A DNA stretch of 64,000 nucleotides from Cytobacillus firmus DS1 (GTDB lineage: Bacteria > Bacillota > Bacilli > Bacillales > Cytobacillaceae), in assembly GCF_000565285.1 (NCBI RefSeq), contig NZ_APVL01000005.1:186001-250000 (forward strand), read 5' to 3'. The translations under genes were made by a program, and so were the position numbers. Positions 15,050-29,859 of this stretch are shown one piece after another (position 1 is the first letter of the stretch; each line of letters begins with the position of its first letter). The notes beneath the pieces are model-generated. The model did not search any database. It saw nothing but the letters and a program-made list of their open reading frames with translations, and was not told where the DNA came from.

Positions 15050-16381
15050 ATGAATTTGAAAGCTGGGTTATGGCAGCAGCAGACAATGAAATTAACAATG
15101 ACACAGGAGCTGACGCAGGCGATTGCCCTTCTGCAATACAGCACACAGGAGCTTTCTGCTTTCCTGGAAAGCAAGGCGCTTGAAAATCCCCTTTTAAAAG
15201 TAGAGTCCGGTCATGTCCAGACGATGGATCCCCGTTATGACCGTGTCAAACCGACAAGGATAAAAGCCGAAAAAGATAAAATAAATTGGATTGAGCAGAT
15301 TGGCTGCGGAAAGACCATGATGCTTGATGAATATTTGAAATCGCAGCTTCATTTGAAATTAAACAGGGATGAACAAAAAGTGATTGAGCACCTTATTGAC
15401 AGTCTTGATGAAAACGGTTACTTGCGGGCGGATCTAAAGGTGTCTGCCGATGCTCTTAAAATGCCTCATGAGAAATTGGTGCAGATGCTTGAAGAGCTGC
15501 AGGAACTCGAGCCTGCCGGCGTTGGTGCAAGGAATCTTCAGGAGTGCCTGTCCCTGCAGATTAAGAGATTGCCGGAAGAAAATGAACTGGCTGAAATCAT
15601 TATAGAGGAATACTTTACCCTTTTCGCAGAGAAAAAATGGAAAGAAATTGCAAAACAGCTCGGTGTGGAGCTTAAAGACATACAGGCAGTATTCGACCTT
15701 GTTCAGACCCTGAATCCAAGGCCGGCTTCATCCTTCCAAAGCGAGAAATCAGCTTATATAACACCGGACGTGATTATTCAGTGGGATGGCAGCTCATTTT
15801 CCGTCAGCGTGTTTGATGAAGTGCTTCCTAAAATAAGTTTTAATGAACCATATTATAAAAAGTTTTCGGCTAGTGGCGATCGAAATGTCAGCCGCTTCCT
15901 GCAGGAAAAGCAGCAGGATTATCAATGGATTATAAGAAGCATCGAGCAGAGGAAAGAGACTCTTGCAAATGTGACTCTTAAAATTGTTGAAAAGCAGCAG
16001 GACTTTTTCATAAAAGGGCCTTCACATCTGAAGCCGATGACGATGAAGGAAATATCAGATGAACTCGACATTCATGAATCAACAGTGAGCAGGGCTGTCC
16101 GGGAAAAATATGCGCAAACGCCATTTGGGACATATGAGCTGAGATCGTTCTTCTCGAGCACGATCAAAACGACTTCTGATGAGAATACATCTTCACAGCA
16201 GGTCAAGACGATTATTGGTAAAATGATAGAAAAAGAAAATAAACAAAAGCCTTTATCCGATCAGGAGCTTGTGAAGCTGCTGAAGGAACAGGAGGGGATG
16301 GTTGTCAGCAGAAGGACGATAGCAAAATATCGGGATCAGCTGGGCATCCCGTCATCCTCCAAACGGAAAAGGTATGACTGA
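15050..16381 (+). CDS. sigL: RNA polymerase sigma-54 factor (SigL)
   Basis: This encodes 443 residues from the ATG at 15050 (MNLKAGLWQQQTMKLTMTQE), preceded by AGGGGG; an in-frame start at 14984 is upstream noise. Region I (about 1-50) is the Gln/Leu-rich activator-responsive part. The central helix-turn-helix lies near MKEISDELDIHESTVSRAVR. The C-terminal RpoN box reads SRRTIAKYRDQLGIPSSSKR, close to the consensus. Sigma-54 recognises -24/-12 promoters and needs an ATPase activator; in Bacillus it serves amino acid catabolism, acetoin and levanase genes. The next gene follows 17 bases later. Confidence 0.96.
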   Translation: MNLKAGLWQQQTMKLTMTQELTQAIALLQYSTQELSAFLESKALENPLLKVESGHVQTMDPRYDRVKPTRIKAEKDKINWIEQIGCGKTMMLDEYLKSQLHLKLNRDEQKVIEHLIDSLDENGYLRADLKVSADALKMPHEKLVQMLEELQELEPAGVGARNLQECLSLQIKRLPEENELAEIIIEEYFTLFAEKKWKEIAKQLGVELKDIQAVFDLVQTLNPRPASSFQSEKSAYITPDVIIQWDGSSFSVSVFDEVLPKISFNEPYYKKFSASGDRNVSRFLQEKQQDYQWIIRSIEQRKETLANVTLKIVEKQQDFFIKGPSHLKPMTMKEISDELDIHESTVSRAVREKYAQTPFGTYELRSFFSSTIKTTSDENTSSQQVKTIIGKMIEKENKQKPLSDQELVKLLKEQEGMVVSRRTIAKYRDQLGIPSSSKRKRYD

Positions 16382-16398
16382 CAAAGGAGATTTGCTGA

Positions 16399-16647
16399 TT
16401 GAAACAGCCAGAGCTAGTGTTTTATACACGCAGCAGATGCCCGCTGTGTGACAAAGCCAAGAGTGTGATAGTGGAATTAAAGAAAGAATATCAATTTAAG
16501 TTAATTGAGAAAGATATTGATGAGAGCGATGAACTGACTGAGAAGTACGGACTTATGATTCCGGTTGTTGAAATTGATAGGCAGGAAGTGCAGTTCGGGC
16601 ATATTGACCCCATTACAGTAAGTGAAGCGCTTACAGAAAAAAACTGA
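16399..16647 (+). CDS. Glutaredoxin-like protein with CPLC motif
   Basis: This encodes 82 residues with a thioredoxin-fold start (ELVFYTRSRCPLCDKAKSVI), where CPLC replaces the CPYC of classical glutaredoxin, and a cis-proline-like segment LMIPVVEID. The TTG start at 16399 is supported by AAAGGAG 9 bases upstream. It lies between sigL and cggR and is probably co-transcribed with sigL. A thiol redox role is inferred from the fold; the substrate is unknown. Confidence 0.85.
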   Translation: MKQPELVFYTRSRCPLCDKAKSVIVELKKEYQFKLIEKDIDESDELTEKYGLMIPVVEIDRQEVQFGHIDPITVSEALTEKN

Positions 16648-16671
16648 GTTTTATCTGTTGATTTCAATACT

Positions 16672-16714
16672 CACTCTTGCTATTATTGAGGAGAAGCAAG
16701 GGTGATTTTTTTTA
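16672..16714 (+). terminator. Terminator upstream of the cggR operon
   Basis: The 10-bp stem CACTCTTGCT/AGCAAGGGTG is followed by a run of T. It isolates the glycolysis operon from sigL readthrough. Confidence 0.85.
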
Positions 16715-16720
16715 CGGTAA

Positions 16721-16760
16721 GTGGGACATAATATGTCTATGCGGGACAAAAAATGACCAC
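16721..16760 (+). promoter_or_regulatory. CggR operator
   Basis: Two copies of GGGAC-N6-TG(T/A)C are seen: GTGGGACATAATATGTC (16721) and GCGGGACAAAAAATGACC (16741). This is the two-half-site arrangement of the B. subtilis CggR operator, relieved by fructose-1,6-bisphosphate. It overlaps the ATG at 16753, so that ATG is not the cggR start. Confidence 0.85.
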
Positions 16761-16782
16761 ATATGATGAAGGAGCTTTCCGG

Positions 16783-17805
16783 ATGTACTCACTAATAGAT
16801 ATTCAAAAAAGATTATTGCCTGATATGCTTGCGGTTATGCAGAAGCGCTATGGGATTCTTCATTACATAGGGCTGATGGAGCCGGTTGGAAGAAGAAGCC
16901 TTGCAGTTAGTATGGGTTTGACGGAAAGAGTGCTGAGAAGTGAGGTTGAATTTTTAAAAGACCAGAACCTTATCCGCATTTCAAGTACGGGAATGAGTCT
17001 TTCCTCCGATGGCAAGGAATTACTCGAAGCTCTTGAAGGAATAATGAGAGATATTTCGGGTATAGCCGTAATGGAGCAGGAATTATCCAGGAAGCTTGGC
17101 ATTCGCCAGGCGATCATTGTTTCCGGAAACAGCGATGAATCGCCATGGGTGAAGCAGGAGCTTGGCAGGGCCACAGCAATGTGTATGAAAACAAGGCTCG
17201 AAGGGAAAAATATCATCGCAGTTACCGGCGGATCCACAATGGCAGCCGTAGCGGAGATGCTTACTCCTGATCTAGCTGAACGCGATTGGCTGTTTGTCCC
17301 GGCACGTGGGGGAATAGGTGAAGATGTTAAAAACCAGGCTAACACCATATGTGCCAAAATGGCTGATCATACAGATTCCAGGCACCGCGTCCTGTATGTA
17401 CCGGACCAGGTAAGCAGGGAGATGTATGAAAGCATTATTAAAGAACCCAATATTAAAGAAGTAATCTCACAGATCAAATCGGCAAGCATGGTTCTGCACG
17501 GGATTGGGGACGCTATAACAATGGCGGAACGCCGCAAAACCAGTGAAGAAGACTTAGTTAAAATCAAGCAAGCCAAAGCGGTTGGGGAATCATTTGGCTA
17601 TTATTTCAACGAAGGCGGCGAGGTTGTACATAAGGTTCAGACCATCGGCCTTCAGTTGGATGACTTATCAGAAATTGAACATGTCATTGCAGTGGCAGGC
17701 GGCTCCACAAAGGCTAAGGCCATCGCTGCATACATGAAACAGGCACCATCCTCTACCATTTTAGTGACAGATGAAGGTGCAGCAAAACAGTTGATAAAAG
17801 GGTAA
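16783..17805 (+). CDS. cggR: Central glycolytic genes regulator CggR
   Basis: From the ATG at 16783 the product has 340 residues, the B. subtilis CggR length, with GAAGGAG 8 bases upstream. The upstream ATG at 16753 lies in the operator. The N-terminal winged-helix part (RRSLAVSMGLTERVLRSEVEFL, about 40-61) binds DNA. The rest is the SorC sugar-binding domain (AVTGGSTMAAVAEML; IAVAGGSTKAKAIAAYM), which binds fructose-1,6-bisphosphate. It represses its own operon, which continues into gapA, pgk, tpiA, gpmI and eno. Confidence 0.96.
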   Translation: MYSLIDIQKRLLPDMLAVMQKRYGILHYIGLMEPVGRRSLAVSMGLTERVLRSEVEFLKDQNLIRISSTGMSLSSDGKELLEALEGIMRDISGIAVMEQELSRKLGIRQAIIVSGNSDESPWVKQELGRATAMCMKTRLEGKNIIAVTGGSTMAAVAEMLTPDLAERDWLFVPARGGIGEDVKNQANTICAKMADHTDSRHRVLYVPDQVSREMYESIIKEPNIKEVISQIKSASMVLHGIGDAITMAERRKTSEEDLVKIKQAKAVGESFGYYFNEGGEVVHKVQTIGLQLDDLSEIEHVIAVAGGSTKAKAIAAYMKQAPSSTILVTDEGAAKQLIKG

Positions 17806-18858
<1,053 letters not shown>

Positions 18859-18964
18859 TCAAAAATATTCGTTTTGCGAAGCATTCACAGGCTGAATTTT
18901 TTCTCTGAAAAAACACCTCATCTTGTTGGATATTCAAATCGCTAGCGTCTATAATGGATAAGGG

Positions 18965-19010
18965 TAAAAGGGGAGCAGGGAAACATTCCCTCTCCCTTTT
19001 GTTTTAAGTA
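18965..19010 (+). terminator. Partial terminator/attenuator after gapA
   Basis: AAAAGGGGAG-C-AGGGA pairs with TCCCT-CTCCCTTTT with small bulges, followed by GTTTT. It probably lowers transcription into pgk, as GapA is needed in excess. Confidence 0.65.
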
Positions 19011-19116
19011 AAACTATTTAACCGGGATGGTGCTTAGCTCCGTAACCTGGAGGCTTTTAGTCAATGAGCCGTCAGGCAAGGCGCTTCCGCTTTTCTGGTA
19101 AGGAGGTCCTTTTGCT

Positions 19117-22665
<3,549 letters not shown>

Positions 22666-22667
22666 CT

Positions 22668-24025
<1,358 letters not shown>

Positions 24026-24036
24026 TCTTGCTTGTG

Positions 24037-24066
24037 CAGCCGTCCCGGGTGGGGCGGCTGTTTTTT
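24037..24066 (+). terminator. Terminator of the glycolysis operon
   Basis: The 10-bp stem CAGCCGTCCC/GGGGCGGCTG with loop GGGT is followed by TTTTTT. Confidence 0.93.
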
Positions 24067-24211
24067 GATGGATTGGCTAAGTGCTATCTGAAAGCACAAA
24101 AAAAGAATTTATTTTCAGCTCTTGTCCTGATCCTTAAAATCTTATTGTTTATACAACCAAAATGTGATAAATTAAGAATAATGTGATTGTACGTTTTCAG
24201 GAGGTGGCTTC

Positions 24212-24445
24212 ATGCATACATTATTGATTACCCTTTTAGTCATTGTTTCGATTGGCCTTATTGTAGTTGTACTCCTTCAATCTGGTAAAAGCGCAGGTCT
24301 TTCCGGTGCTATTTCAGGGGGCGCTGAGCAGCTTTTTGGAAAGCAAAAAGCACGCGGTATTGATCTGGTTCTTCACCGCATCACGGTTGTTCTTTCTGTC
24401 TTATTCTTTGTACTTACTGTTTTAGTATCTTATTTTGCGATATAA
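24212..24445 (+). CDS. secG: Protein translocase subunit SecG
   Basis: This encodes 77 residues with two membrane segments (about 2-21 and 55-75) joined by a cytosolic loop carrying [20 protein letters not shown], the SecG signature. It is the accessory subunit of the SecYEG channel. Placement between eno and the est-rnr-smpB cluster is the Bacillus order. AGGAGGTGG lies before the ATG. The 186 bases upstream hold only the eno terminator and an AT-rich stretch. Confidence 0.94.
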   Translation: MHTLLITLLVIVSIGLIVVVLLQSGKSAGLSGAISGGAEQLFGKQKARGIDLVLHRITVVLSVLFFVLTVLVSYFAI

Positions 24446-24456
24446 ATGAATGCAGC

Positions 24457-24489
24457 GCCTGGCCTTCAGAAGGTCAGGCTTTTATTTTT
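24457..24489 (+). terminator. Terminator after secG
   Basis: A GCCTGGCCT/AGGTCAGGC stem is followed by TTTTATTTTT. Confidence 0.8.
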
Positions 24490-24624
24490 CTTCGGCAGTT
24501 TCCGCTTAAGAAAGCTTTTTATTGGCATGTTCCCCCGCTGTTTGCTAAAAATAAGGAATGCAGATTCAATCAAACGTTTGATTAATAAAATTATTGGAAT
24601 TATAAGGTTAAAGGAGTTTTATCA

Positions 24625-25371
24625 ATGAGAGTTGTTGCACCAAAACCGTTTACATTTGGAAATGGAAAGAGAGCAGTCCTGCTGCTGCATGGTTTTACCG
24701 GAAATACAGCCGATGTCAGAATGATGGCAAGGTTTCTAGAAACAAAGGGCTACACCTGCCATGCACCGCAATATAAGGGACATGGGGTTCCGCCCGAAGA
24801 GCTTGTTCATACAGGCCCGGAAGACTGGTGGAAAGATGTGATGGAAGGGTACGAATTTCTAAAAAACAAAGGACATAAAGAAATTGCAGTGGCCGGACTT
24901 TCCCTTGGCGGCGTATTTTCCCTTAAATTGGGTTACACTGTACCTGTAAAGGGTATTGTCCCGATGTGCGCACCCATGTACATAAAAAGCGAAGAAGTCA
25001 TGTATGAAGGAATTCTGAGCTACGCGAGAGAATATAAAAGACTTGAAGGAAAGACGGAAGACCAAATTGAGCAGGAAATGGAAGAGTTTCAGAAAACACC
25101 GATGAATACATTAAAGGCACTCCAGGAGCTGATCGCGGATGTGCGCAATCATGTGGATATGATTTACTCCCCGACATTTGTTGTACAGGCACGACATGAC
25201 CATATGATCAACACGGACAGCGCTAACATCATTTTCAATGAAGTGGAGAATGACTTAAAGAAGCTCAAGTGGTATGAAGAATCCGGGCACGTCATTACTC
25301 TTGATAAAGAGCGTGACCAGCTGCATGAAGATGTTTATGAGTTTTTAGAAAAGCTTGATTGGGAAGAATAA
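24625..25371 (+). CDS. est: Carboxylesterase (Est/YvaK type)
   Basis: This encodes 248 residues of alpha/beta-hydrolase fold. It has the oxyanion HGFTGN (22-27), nucleophile Ser93 in GLSLGG, the acid in ARHDHM and the histidine in SGHVITLD near the C-terminus. The family hydrolyses short-chain esters; the cellular substrate is unknown. It is the first gene of the conserved est-rnr-smpB-ssrA group. The ATG has AAAGGAG upstream. Confidence 0.93.
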   Translation: MRVVAPKPFTFGNGKRAVLLLHGFTGNTADVRMMARFLETKGYTCHAPQYKGHGVPPEELVHTGPEDWWKDVMEGYEFLKNKGHKEIAVAGLSLGGVFSLKLGYTVPVKGIVPMCAPMYIKSEEVMYEGILSYAREYKRLEGKTEDQIEQEMEEFQKTPMNTLKALQELIADVRNHVDMIYSPTFVVQARHDHMINTDSANIIFNEVENDLKKLKWYEESGHVITLDKERDQLHEDVYEFLEKLDWEE

Positions 25372-25407
25372 TAACAAAAGAAAATCTCCCTGAGGAGGGA
25401 TGAAGAT

Positions 25408-27732
25408 ATGGAAAATAATATACAACATTTGATCGACAAGCTGCTTCATTATATGAAGGATGAAGCCTATAAGCCATTGACGGTTCAGGAGCTGGAGGCT
25501 GCGTTTGGAATAGAGGATTCCACAGGCTTCAAAGATTTCGTCAAGGCGCTTGTTGTCATGGAGGAAAAAGGGCTTGTCGTCAGAACGAGAAGCAACCGCT
25601 ATGGTCTCCCTGAAAAAATGAACCTGATCCGCGGGAAGCTTTCCGGCCATGCAAAGGGATTTGCCTTTGTCATTCCGGAAGAGCAGGGAATGGATGACAT
25701 ATTTATTCCGCCCAATGAAACGAATAATGCCTTAAATGGTGATATCGTGCTTGCGCGTGTGACGACTGAGAGTTCGGGACAGAGGCGGGAAGGTACAATT
25801 GTCCGCATCTTAGAACGGGGTGTAACGCAAATTGTCGGAACCTATACGGAAAGCAAGCATTTTGGATTTGTTATCCCGGATGATAAAAAGTTTGCCAGCG
25901 ATATTTTTATCCCCAAAGCAGCATCAAAAGGTGCGGTTGAAGGGCACAAGGTCGTTGTAAAACTGACCACTTATCCAGAAGGCAGAAAGAGTGCAGAAGG
26001 AGAAGTTATCGACATACTTGGGCATAAAAACGACCCGGGTGTGGATATTCTATCTGTTATTCACAAGCACGGCCTTCCGCTTGAGTTTCCGGATGAGGTG
26101 CTTAAGCAGGCTGAGGAAACGCCGGATACGATTGATCCAAGTGAACTTGAAAACCGCCGTGACTTGAGAAATGAAGTTATTGTCACAATAGACGGTGCAG
26201 ATGCAAAGGATCTTGATGATGCAGTAATGGTTAAAAAACTGGAGAACGGCAATTACAAGCTGGGTGTCCATATTGCCGATGTCACATACTATGTCCGTGA
26301 GGATTCCCCGATTGACAGGGAAGCGGAAGAGCGGGCAACCTCTGTGTATTTAGTGGACCGGGTCATCCCGATGATACCGCATCGCTTATCAAATGGCATT
26401 TGCTCATTGAATCCGAAAGTGGACCGGCTTACTCTTTCTTGTGAGATGGAAATCACATCGGATGGGGAAGTAGTCAATCACGAGATTTTCCAGAGTGTGA
26501 TTAAAACAACGGAACGAATGACTTATTCAGATGTGAACAAGATTTTAGAAGAGCAGGACGACGAACTTATCAACAGGTACCAACCGCTTGTGCCGATGTT
26601 CGAGCTGATGAAGGAGCTTTCTCTGGTCTTGCGTAAAAAGAGAATGCATCGCGGAGCCATCGACTTTGATTTTAAAGAAGCGAAGGTCATTGTGGATGAA
26701 GAGGGCAATCCGACAGAAGTCGCATTGCGTGAACGCTCGATTGCCGAGCGCCTGATTGAAGAATTCATGCTCGCAGCCAATGAAACCGTTGCTGAGCACT
26801 TCCATTGGATGGATGTACCGTTCATTTACCGTATCCATGAAGATCCGAAGGAAGATAAGCTCAGGAGATTTTTCGAGTTTATTACAAACTTCGGTTATAT
26901 CGTAAAAGGAACAGCTAATGCCGTTCACCCGCGTGCCCTTCAGGAAATCATTGAAGAGGTTCAGGGAAAGCCGGAAGAAATGGTTGTCAGCACAGTGATG
27001 CTGCGTTCTATGCAGCAGGCGAAGTACTTTGAAGAGAGCCTTGGGCATTTCGGGTTATCAACAGAGTTTTACACACACTTCACATCACCGATCCGCCGTT
27101 ACCCGGACTTAATTGTCCACAGACTTATCCGTACCTACTTAATTGAAGGCAAGCTGGATCAGGCGACAAGGGAAAAATGGAATGTACAGCTGCCTGATAT
27201 TGCTGAGCACTCTTCCAATATGGAGCGCCGTGCAGTTGAAGCAGAACGCGAAACAGATGAACTGAAGAAAGCGGAATATATGGCTGATAAAATCGGCGAG
27301 GAATATGATGGGATCATCAGCTCTGTTACCAACTTTGGCATGTTTGTCGAGCTTCCAAACACGATTGAAGGACTTATCCACGTCAGCTATATGACAGACG
27401 ATTATTACCGCTATGATGAGCGCCAGATGGCAATGATCGGGGAGCGTACAGGCAATGTCTTCCGCATTGGGGACGAGATTACGGTCCGTGTCGTTAACGT
27501 AAACAAAGACGAACGCTCGATTGATTTTGAAATCGTCGGCATGAAGGGAACCCGCAGACGGGAGACTCGTGAAGCACCAAAGGTGTTCAAGACTGGCAGC
27601 ACAGAGAAAAAGCCGCGCAGAGGCAAGGCTGATCAGGGAAAAGGAAACAGTTCAGGCGGCCCGAGAAAGAAAAAAGAGAAAAAGCATTACGAAAATGCGC
27701 CGAAAGCTAAGCGGAAGAAAAAGAAGCGGTAA
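25408..27732 (+). CDS. rnr: Ribonuclease R
   Basis: This encodes 774 residues. Domain order: N-terminal winged helix (about 1-70), cold-shock domains ([32 protein letters not shown]), RNB catalytic domain with [14 protein letters not shown] and [17 protein letters not shown]1 domain ([20 protein letters not shown], about 635-715) and a highly basic tail. It is a processive 3'-5' exonuclease that degrades structured RNA. It also helps remove non-stop mRNA during trans-translation, which fits its position before smpB and ssrA. GAGGAGGG precedes the ATG. Confidence 0.97.
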   Translation: MENNIQHLIDKLLHYMKDEAYKPLTVQELEAAFGIEDSTGFKDFVKALVVMEEKGLVVRTRSNRYGLPEKMNLIRGKLSGHAKGFAFVIPEEQGMDDIFIPPNETNNALNGDIVLARVTTESSGQRREGTIVRILERGVTQIVGTYTESKHFGFVIPDDKKFASDIFIPKAASKGAVEGHKVVVKLTTYPEGRKSAEGEVIDILGHKNDPGVDILSVIHKHGLPLEFPDEVLKQAEETPDTIDPSELENRRDLRNEVIVTIDGADAKDLDDAVMVKKLENGNYKLGVHIADVTYYVREDSPIDREAEERATSVYLVDRVIPMIPHRLSNGICSLNPKVDRLTLSCEMEITSDGEVVNHEIFQSVIKTTERMTYSDVNKILEEQDDELINRYQPLVPMFELMKELSLVLRKKRMHRGAIDFDFKEAKVIVDEEGNPTEVALRERSIAERLIEEFMLAANETVAEHFHWMDVPFIYRIHEDPKEDKLRRFFEFITNFGYIVKGTANAVHPRALQEIIEEVQGKPEEMVVSTVMLRSMQQAKYFEESLGHFGLSTEFYTHFTSPIRRYPDLIVHRLIRTYLIEGKLDQATREKWNVQLPDIAEHSSNMERRAVEAERETDELKKAEYMADKIGEEYDGIISSVTNFGMFVELPNTIEGLIHVSYMTDDYYRYDERQMAMIGERTGNVFRIGDEITVRVVNVNKDERSIDFEIVGMKGTRRRETREAPKVFKTGSTEKKPRRGKADQGKGNSSGGPRKKKEKKHYENAPKAKRKKKKR

Positions 27733-27737
27733 AAAGC

Positions 27738-27766
27738 GGGAGGGCCTTAGAGGCTCTCTCTTTCCT
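27738..27766 (+). terminator. Terminator after rnr
   Basis: GAGGGCCT/AGGCTCTC hairpin followed by a pyrimidine-rich run (CTTTCCTT). It is weaker than most in the window. Confidence 0.55.
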
Positions 27767-27784
27767 TCCCAGCAGGGCTCCGCG

Positions 27785-27813
27785 TTGAGAGGGGCACACA
27801 ATTTTGCTATAAT
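27785..27813 (+). promoter_or_regulatory. smpB promoter
   Basis: TTGAGA, 17-bp spacer, TATAAT. Confidence 0.75.
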
Positions 27814-27882
27814 AGAGGAACCGCTAAAGAACGGACGCTGCATTTCCTGATTACAGGAAAGGGGAGCAAAGGGGGATTCAAC

Positions 27883-28350
27883 ATGCCAAAAGGAACTGGC
27901 AAAATGGTTGCGCAAAATAAAAAGGCCTATCATGACTATGCTATAGAAGAAACATATGAAGCTGGAATTGTTCTGCAGGGGACAGAGATTAAATCAATCC
28001 GAGCGGGCAAGGTGAATCTTAAGGACTCATATGCCAGAATTCAAAACAATGAAATTTATCTTTTCGGCATGCATGTCAGTCCTTATGAGCAGGGAAACCG
28101 CTACAATCACGACCCGCTAAGGACCAGAAAGCTTCTTATGCACAGAAAAGAAATCAACAAGCTGATTGGAGAGTCGAAGGAAGTAGGCTACTCGATCGTT
28201 CCATTAAAAATGTATCTCAAGAATGGCTATGCAAAAGTTTTAATTGGACTGGCACGTGGTAAAAAGAAATATGACAAGCGTGAGGATCTGAAGAAGAAAG
28301 AAGCCAAGCGTGAAGTTGAGCGTGCTTTCCGCGAAAGGCAGAAAATGTAA
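27883..28350 (+). CDS. smpB: SsrA-binding protein SmpB
   Basis: This encodes 155 residues with the OB-fold core ([48 protein letters not shown]) and the basic C-terminal tail ([20 protein letters not shown]) that enters the ribosomal mRNA channel. It delivers alanyl-tmRNA to stalled ribosomes. Its partner RNA, ssrA, lies 275 bases downstream. GGGGAGC and AAGGGGG lie before the ATG. Confidence 0.97.
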   Translation: MPKGTGKMVAQNKKAYHDYAIEETYEAGIVLQGTEIKSIRAGKVNLKDSYARIQNNEIYLFGMHVSPYEQGNRYNHDPLRTRKLLMHRKEINKLIGESKEVGYSIVPLKMYLKNGYAKVLIGLARGKKKYDKREDLKKKEAKREVERAFRERQKM

Positions 28351-28366
28351 ATCCAGAACCTTACAA

Positions 28367-28394
28367 TTGAAAAATTTGCTCAGTGTGCTATAAT
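28367..28394 (+). promoter_or_regulatory. Likely ssrA promoter
   Basis: TTGAAA, 16-bp spacer, perfect TATAAT. It lies about 230 bases before the mature tmRNA 5' end; no closer promoter is visible because a dispersed repeat fills the gap. Confidence 0.7.
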
Positions 28395-28495
28395 AGTAAT
28401 TGTCACAGTGAGTGACACAAAACTTTAGCTCATCTATTTCGAGCTTATCCGAACGTCAGCGTGCTGAATAAGATTCGACGCAGACCTATCGTAAG

Positions 28496-28619
28496 CTGTC
28501 CAGCTTCAGACGCCATCGGCTCGAGGTCATAAGCCAATCCGTCAAGAAGGTTAAAGAACAACCTTCATGCCGGCTCGTCTTATGCTTGTCGCCGATAAAC
28601 GGGCGCCTTACGCATTTCT
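28496..28619. repeat. Dispersed Bacillaceae repeat, copy A
   Basis: GCTGTCCAGCTTCAGACGCC, CTCGAGGTCATAAGCC, AAGGTTAAAGAACAACCTT and GGGCGCCTTACGC match the family seen at 46318 and 63718. It contains an AAGGTT/AACCTT hairpin. It sits between the ssrA promoter and the tmRNA, so it is probably transcribed as part of the precursor. Confidence 0.75.
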
Positions 28620-28624
28620 AACAT

Positions 28625-29262
28625 GGGGACGCTACGGATTCGACAGGGATAGTTCGAGCTTAGGTTGCGAGTCGAGGGGATCGGCCTCGTTAAAACGTCA
28701 AAGCCAATAACTGGCAAAACTCAAAACAACTTCGCTTTAGCTGCCTAATAGGCCTTTAGCGGTTCGCCCCTCCATCGCCCATGTGGTAGGGTAGCGGACT
28801 CACTCTTAGTGGGCTACGCCGGATTCCACCGCCTGAGGATGAAGGAAGAGAACAACCAGGCTAGCTGGCCGGACGCCCGTCGATAGGCATAAGGATCAGC
28901 GAATCGCGAATATATCGACTACACTCGTAGAAGCTTAAGTGCCGATATTTCTGGACGTGGGTTCGATTATTTATTAGTCGCCTTGTGTGGCAACACACAA
29001 GTGAAAATTCGGCTTTATCGGTGAAACCTAAGTCGCCTGGCTGGCGATAAGGCAATGCCGAGCGGTATGTGGAGCAATTCAACAGCCGTGTATCGACTTA
29101 TAGGCTGCCACGTTCGTGGTAGTACTAGGATGCGGAATCCTGCCTAATCATCAGGTAAATTTATATTTCGCATAATACGCCGAAGGACCTGCAAATGCAG
29201 GTTCAAGATATAGTCAGTGCCATGACGAAAGCATGGAAGTGCACGTCCCACCGTCTCCACCA
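28625..29262 (+). ncRNA. ssrA: tmRNA (ssrA), split by a group I intron
   Basis: The 5' end GGGGACGCTACGG pairs with the 3' end CGTCTCC-ACCA in a 7-bp acceptor stem. The resume codon is GGC at 28713, and the tag reads GKTQNNFALAA followed by tandem stops TAA TAG (28746-28751); the charged alanine makes the full tag AGKTQNNFALAA. The T arm is interrupted after GGGTTCGAT (28967). Removing 28968-29245 restores GGGTTCGATTCCCACC and a 360-nt RNA, the normal Bacillus size. tmRNA with SmpB rescues stalled ribosomes and tags the peptides for Clp proteases. Function here depends on intron removal. Confidence 0.95.
28968..29245 (+). mobile_element. Group I intron in the tmRNA T-loop, 278 nt
   Basis: The last exon base is U and can form the conserved U-G wobble of P1 (exon CGAT with intron AGTCG). 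The intron ends in G, as group I introns do. P2 is CTTGTGTG-GCAA-CACACAAG. P7 can form between GACTTATA (near 29095) and TATAGTC (near 29209), with the typical bulged base; AAGATATAGTC is the classic S element. P8 is CCACG/CGTGG, and a CCATG/CATGG hairpin resembles P9. No ORF is inside. Group I introns in bacterial tmRNA T-loops have been reported before, but are rare. Confidence 0.88.
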
Positions 29263-29285
29263 AATACATATTTGGTGGTTTTTTA
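29257..29285 (+). terminator. ssrA terminator
   Basis: CCACCAAAT/ATTTGGTGG stem followed by TTTTTT. The 5' arm overlaps the tmRNA CCA end. Confidence 0.85.
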
Positions 29286-29294
29286 TTTGTCATT

Positions 29295-29700
29295 TTATAT
29301 CTTAAAAAAATCTTCTTCGAATAAAATCTTCTGTCTTAACTTCTCTACATCATATTTACCATTTCTCGGAGTTACTCTTTCATAATTATCAAGAATCCAT
29401 AAAGCCCGATTTCTCTTTTTATCCACTCTTAAAAAAGGTAAGACTTGTTTTAATAAGAACATAACCTTTTCCTTTTGTTTAATATTCAAAGAGAAGGAAT
29501 TTTTGTGAATACCAGGCTTGTAATTCTTTTTATTAATTATTGTTCCGCCTGTTAATGTATGTATATATACCAACAGCTCCTTATCAGTAGGCTATTGTTA
29601 TACAGGGCCGGCGATGCTCACTCGCATGCATCCTTGTTAGAGTAATTGTTCCTTCTCCGTCTATTATTCCTGCAATATAAGCTGCTTCAAAACTTTCCAT
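29295..29700 (-). pseudogene. LAGLIDADG homing endonuclease, frameshifted
   Basis: Read on the minus strand from the ATG at 29700 (GGGGG 7 bases upstream), the protein begins MESFEAAYIAGIIDGEGTIT, a clear LAGLIDADG helix. It continues to RPCITIAY and a stop at about 29586. One base out of frame it continues as TDKELLVYIHTLTGG and ends with LPFLRVDKKRNRAL and TPRNGKYDVEKL, the usual C-terminal part of small single-motif LAGLIDADG enzymes. Repairing the shift gives about 135 residues. It lies 10 bases beyond the ssrA terminator, so it is probably the relic of the enzyme that spread the tmRNA intron, although it is outside the intron. Confidence 0.8.
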
Positions 29701-29859
29701 TTCACATCCCCCAGCGCAAAATAAGAATATACGTTCCCTTTTTGATTATAACATAAATTCCTCATTTATTAATAAAAAATTCAGATAATTGGTTGACTTT
29801 GCCAATAGTGATAGCGGATAATACTTGTGAGTAATATAATGCAGACGGAGCTGTTATTT

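Noticed and set aside
24446-24628. 60-codon ORF after secG
   Set aside because: It starts in the secG terminator, lacks a ribosome site and has no protein-like features.
28861-29082. 73-codon minus-strand ORF
   Set aside because: It lies across the tmRNA and its intron; it is antisense to a structured RNA and has no protein-like pattern.
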